Assembly (NCBI RefSeq): GCF_020740795.1
Contig: NC_067299.1
Span: 5,936,001-6,000,000 of the forward strand
DNA length: 64,000 nucleotides
Source: Apus apus
Taxonomy: Eukaryota; Chordata; Aves; Apodiformes; Apodidae
Reading direction: 5' to 3'
Shown: positions 60,901-64,000 of the stretch, piece by piece
Layout of the letters: every line of letters begins with the position of its first letter
Position numbering within the stretch: position 1 is the first letter of the stretch
Notes under the pieces: generated by a model
What the model was told of the DNA's origin: nothing
Database searches by the model: none
The model's input: only the letters and a program-made list of their open reading frames with translations
Position numbers and translations under genes: made by a program

Positions 60901-63900
60901 TGTGTTACATCAAGCTTATTAAAATCTATTTCACCAGGTCAGAAAATTAGTGAACTTCAGATAAAGCACATCATGCATAACGGAAAGCTCATTAGGCAGC
61001 CCACAGCCTTCTTCAAGGCACCATCAGCTGCTGCTTAACATGGAGGGCGCGTGGTGAGACTGGAGGAGAATTCTCAACGTCAGGCACCGTAACGCGTGTC
61101 CCACCCGCTGCTTGTTTGCAGATGGGTGTTATGATGAACAAATATTTCTGCTTTGGAATTTCAACAAAACAATAAAACCCAAATATAGTTCATTTCGGAT
61201 TTAGCACTTCCACTTTATGTACAGCAAATGGCCCATTTTTCAGCTGTTTACCACTCTCAGGCCACGGTTTTTCAAATGAGAATGATGCACTTTTGCCCAG
61301 TAATTACTTTATGCATCAGTGAGACAAAGCCTTGTTTGTCTCCAAATTATCCTTCTGTGTCGTTTCAAGTGTAATAACCCTTTTGCAGCTATTTCACCAT
61401 ACAGAAAACTGGGAAAGTTCTCAAAGGCAAATAGTTTATTCTAAGTCTACTCTACTTATTCAGAAAACCCAACCCAAAAGCTGGTAGCTGATTTAGTTTA
61501 TTTACTCTACTTAAAAACTGCTCCTATTTTATAGCAGCTTCGAAGCATCGACTACAATTCTCAAGTGTGTCCTATGAAAATTACACCTCCCACCATCCAA
61601 CACTTGAGCTCAATATGTCATTTGGATTCTCCCTCATTTAGTAACTGGGAAACACAGAGAATGATGAGCTTCAAGTGAATGCAGCTGATGTGGATGGAAG
61701 AGAATCTCAACCCAATCCTTTCCTAAAAGCAAGGAAATTCTGTTTAATCCTAAGTTGATCACTCTGATGAAAGCGTTTCTTATTTTAAAGCCCAAACCCA
61801 AACATCTACCATGGAGTCTTAAAACACAAAGTATGTATAAATGAAAGGATCACAGCAGGGGGAGGAATACCTGTGAGTTCCCCGTGCCCAAGATGTCAGG
61901 CAGCCCAGAAGCTCTGAGTTTCAGTCACCTGCTGCTGAATGAACAAGGGCAGGTTAGATGGAACCACATTAAGGCATATATTTAAAGATCAGCAAAGTGG
62001 CACTGATTTGCTTCAAGCCTCATTTCAGTTGCTTCGATGGTATAGAAAATGAGCTATTTGGTTAAACTGCTTGCTTAAATTTTTATGAATGATCTAAACT
62101 ATCTAGATAAGTATTAAAAGACAGATCTTTGACAATGAACAAAGGCATAAAAAGAACTCATGTCTGGAGGTTGAAGCTGGAAAAATTCAATGCAGACAAG
62201 AGGCAACTATGTAAAAGAGAAGACAATTAATCAGAGGACAAGGTAATCAGAGGGCAGGAAATCCTCCACAACCTACGTGTTGGAAGTGAATGCTCCTCCT
62301 CAAAGGGACACTGCAGCTCCCCGAGCACAACAGCTGGCAATGACCTTCCCACTGTCTGGCTGGAGGAACCACCACCAGGTTCATAACCCATGTTATGAAA
62401 AAGGTCAGAAGATTGTGATGCTGAGCCCAGAAACCTTTAGGGCATCACTGCAGAGACTACACATTACCACTTCTAGGCAAAGCAGGACTTGGACACTACT
62501 TCATTATCAGCTTGAAATCCTACTACTAAATGTGATTGAAAATCAGTCACATTTTGATGTTTTTGTGCTTTAAGGAGACTTATTTGTTCAAGTTCTGTGC
62601 AACCCCCAGCTCTCCATTTTCAACAACTTTACAGTTAAAAATTGTACCTACAGATGCACGAGGCACAAATGAGCTGGCTGTTGTGCTCCAGCTAACTCGG
62701 ACATGTAGAATTCCTTACAGCAGAACTGGCATTATCAGCCCACATCCTTCTCTCTGTAGGGTTATCCATGTTTCCTTCCACACGCGTGTGTTTGCGTTAC
62801 GCCTCTTTACTCCTGTGAATAATTATGCTCATTACACTTCCCCACTGCTGCAGCTGTGGCCCGTTCGCAGCAGAGCCCAGTGCCCAGGAGCTCTGCTGCT
62901 GCAGCATCACCTCGAAATGTAAAGAGCTCCTGACAGACAGGCAGGTTTGGGTTTTTCTTTCTCTTCTCTCTCCTCGCTGTCCCTTTACGACCGCTCATTT
63001 CCAGGGCAATGACCCAGCAGTTTTAACGCCTGCCTCAAACTCCGCGCACGGATCAGTGAGCAGTTGAGAACAGGACGATCAGCATTCGAGTTCAATGTTC
63101 AAGACATTCTTATTGCTCAAGCAGTTACTCATGGCATCAGTAGAGAAAAACCTATTGAAGGATTCTCGGAACAAATGTGCCTAAGTGGCAAAGGTGCTCA
63201 AGCTCTGCTCTGACTCAGGCAACAGCTCTAGACACCATTTTTTCCTGCGTCAAAACAAAAGCTACTGCCATCTAAGCAGAGCTTGCAGGAGTACCTCCAG
63301 GTTGGAAATATATGGGCTTTGCTATATTAATTTCTCAGATTGCTGCCTGCAGTTCCAGCTGCTCCTCACTCCAGGGATGCACCTGCAATGTGAATGGTCC
63401 TGCCTTCAGCCAGAAGAAGAAACCCAAAATCTTAATTTTGAAACAGGTCCAGCCTATAGTCTTTGTTTTCACTGACGGAGGCTGAAACGGAGAGGTTTGA
63501 AGAGTGGTAATTAAGGTGGTTGTAGCAGATTTCAAATGCACTTTGTAAACCATTTGATGCCATGCAGATGCAGCAATGTGTTCCAGGTGAAAAAAAGCAT
63601 GCAGCACAGGGATGATTAGAGCAGACTTCAAGCAGTTAAGAAAAGGTTAGACAAAGGAGTGAAAAACATTCCCAGCTTTGTTCCGCATCTCTGATGTTAC
63701 AAGGCTTAACTAAATGAATAGACAATTAAAGATATATTTCATATTTCCTCCTATTTTGCATCTGCCAGCAATTTCTCCTTCTTAACATTAGATTTGACCA
63801 TTAAAGTATCATGACCAGACAAACTTTGCTCCCATTATTAAGTGTTATACAAGTTTCAGACTTGTGTAACAGTGCCTTAGAAGAGTTTTACAGAGTTGAC

Positions 63901-64000
63901 TCTTATTAGCACTAACTTCATGACTCCCTGCTGTTAAAGCAGCCACGTGTGGGCAGCACCCCCTGTCAAACCTCTTTACATCACCAGAGCAGTTGGCTAC
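54958..64000 (-). other. MSI2 upstream intron (partial, runs off the window)
   Basis: This intron lies 5' of the Ala-rich exon on the minus strand, and its donor lies beyond the window. A reverse-strand search by eye for the preceding MSI2 segment (GYPGFAPSYGYQFP) found nothing. The interval holds an 18-bp T run at 60243-60260 and an AT-rich, TAAT/ATTA-containing stretch at about 60830-61550 that could be conserved non-coding sequence. Open frames such as 59763-60044 and 56662-56943 (plus strand) match no family I know. Confidence 0.8.
60243..60260. repeat. T18 homopolymer
   Basis: Eighteen consecutive T residues in the MSI2 upstream intron, with no recognisable retroposon attached. Confidence 0.97.

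Larger units (their letters stand above)
28720..64000 (-). other. MSI2: MSI2 (Musashi-2) locus, 3' portion
   Basis: Musashi-2 is a cytoplasmic RNA-binding protein that controls translation and stability of target mRNAs in stem and progenitor cells. It has two N-terminal RNA-recognition motifs and a long, low-complexity Ala/Pro/Gly-rich C-terminal region. Only the C-terminal region is encoded here, in three exons at 54895-54957, 37956-38164 and 36099-36140. Joined in phase they give the end of the protein, about 103 residues, matching the vertebrate MSI2 C-terminus as I know it. The exons encoding the RNA-recognition motifs and the preceding YGYQFP segment were not found and should lie beyond position 64000. 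The right boundary is therefore the window edge, and the left boundary is inferred from a poly(A) signal. MSI1 is excluded because its C-terminus differs from the segments seen here. Confidence 0.95.

Noticed and set aside
1-64000. tRNA, rRNA, CRISPR array, prokaryotic operon or integrated virus
   Set aside because: I saw no cloverleaf A/B box pairs, repeat-spacer arrays, prokaryotic gene packing or recognisable viral genes. The window is vertebrate nuclear DNA.

Overview
This is a piece of vertebrate nuclear DNA, almost certainly from a bird. It has sparse coding exons in long non-coding DNA, GT-AG splice sites, and several 3' fragments of CR1 retrotransposons with the usual avian tail (a 'ttggact..atgatct..aggtcccttccaacc' signature). 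Nothing prokaryotic is present. The one gene I can identify is the 3' portion of MSI2 (Musashi-2), on the minus strand. It is recognised from an exact match to the conserved Musashi-2 C-terminus as I know it, split over three coding exons with consistent phases and good splice sites.

Layout, read along the minus strand from right to left. Positions 64000-54958 are intron; the upstream exons encoding the RNA-recognition motifs lie beyond the window. A 63-nt exon (54957-54895) encodes the Pro/Ala-rich stretch ending ARGS. A 16.7-kb intron follows and contains a candidate 39-nt cassette ('poison') exon at 51159-51197. A 209-nt exon (38164-37956) encodes [11 protein letters not shown]...GFGHGIA. 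After a 1.8-kb intron, a short exon starting at 36140 encodes GPLIATAFTNGYH and the stop codon. A probable intron in the 3' UTR (36062-33867) then leads to a terminal non-coding exon of about 5.1 kb (33866 to about 28720). That exon is AT-rich and carries a proximal pair of poly(A) signals, a distal poly(A) signal, two Pumilio-type motifs, an antisense CR1 insertion and an isolated CpG-rich islet.

Positions 1-28719 lie downstream of MSI2, and I recognise no protein-coding exon there. The region holds three CR1 fragments (216-600, 17215-17600, 25364-25660), a (CA)10 microsatellite, a homopyrimidine 23-bp minisatellite beside a perfect 16-bp palindrome (8858-9023), an orphan CpG island with a 10-bp tandem repeat (about 23590-24060), and AT-rich stretches that could be conserved regulatory elements. 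Many long open frames exist in these GC-rich stretches, but none has recognisable protein features, and I treat them as chance.

The main points worth a second look concern MSI2 RNA processing: a possible poison exon, a 3' UTR intron placed 36 nt after the stop, an alternative C-terminus if the last coding exon is skipped, and alternative polyadenylation. I did not find a novel multi-gene system here. All splice, UTR and cassette-exon calls are made by eye and lack transcript evidence.
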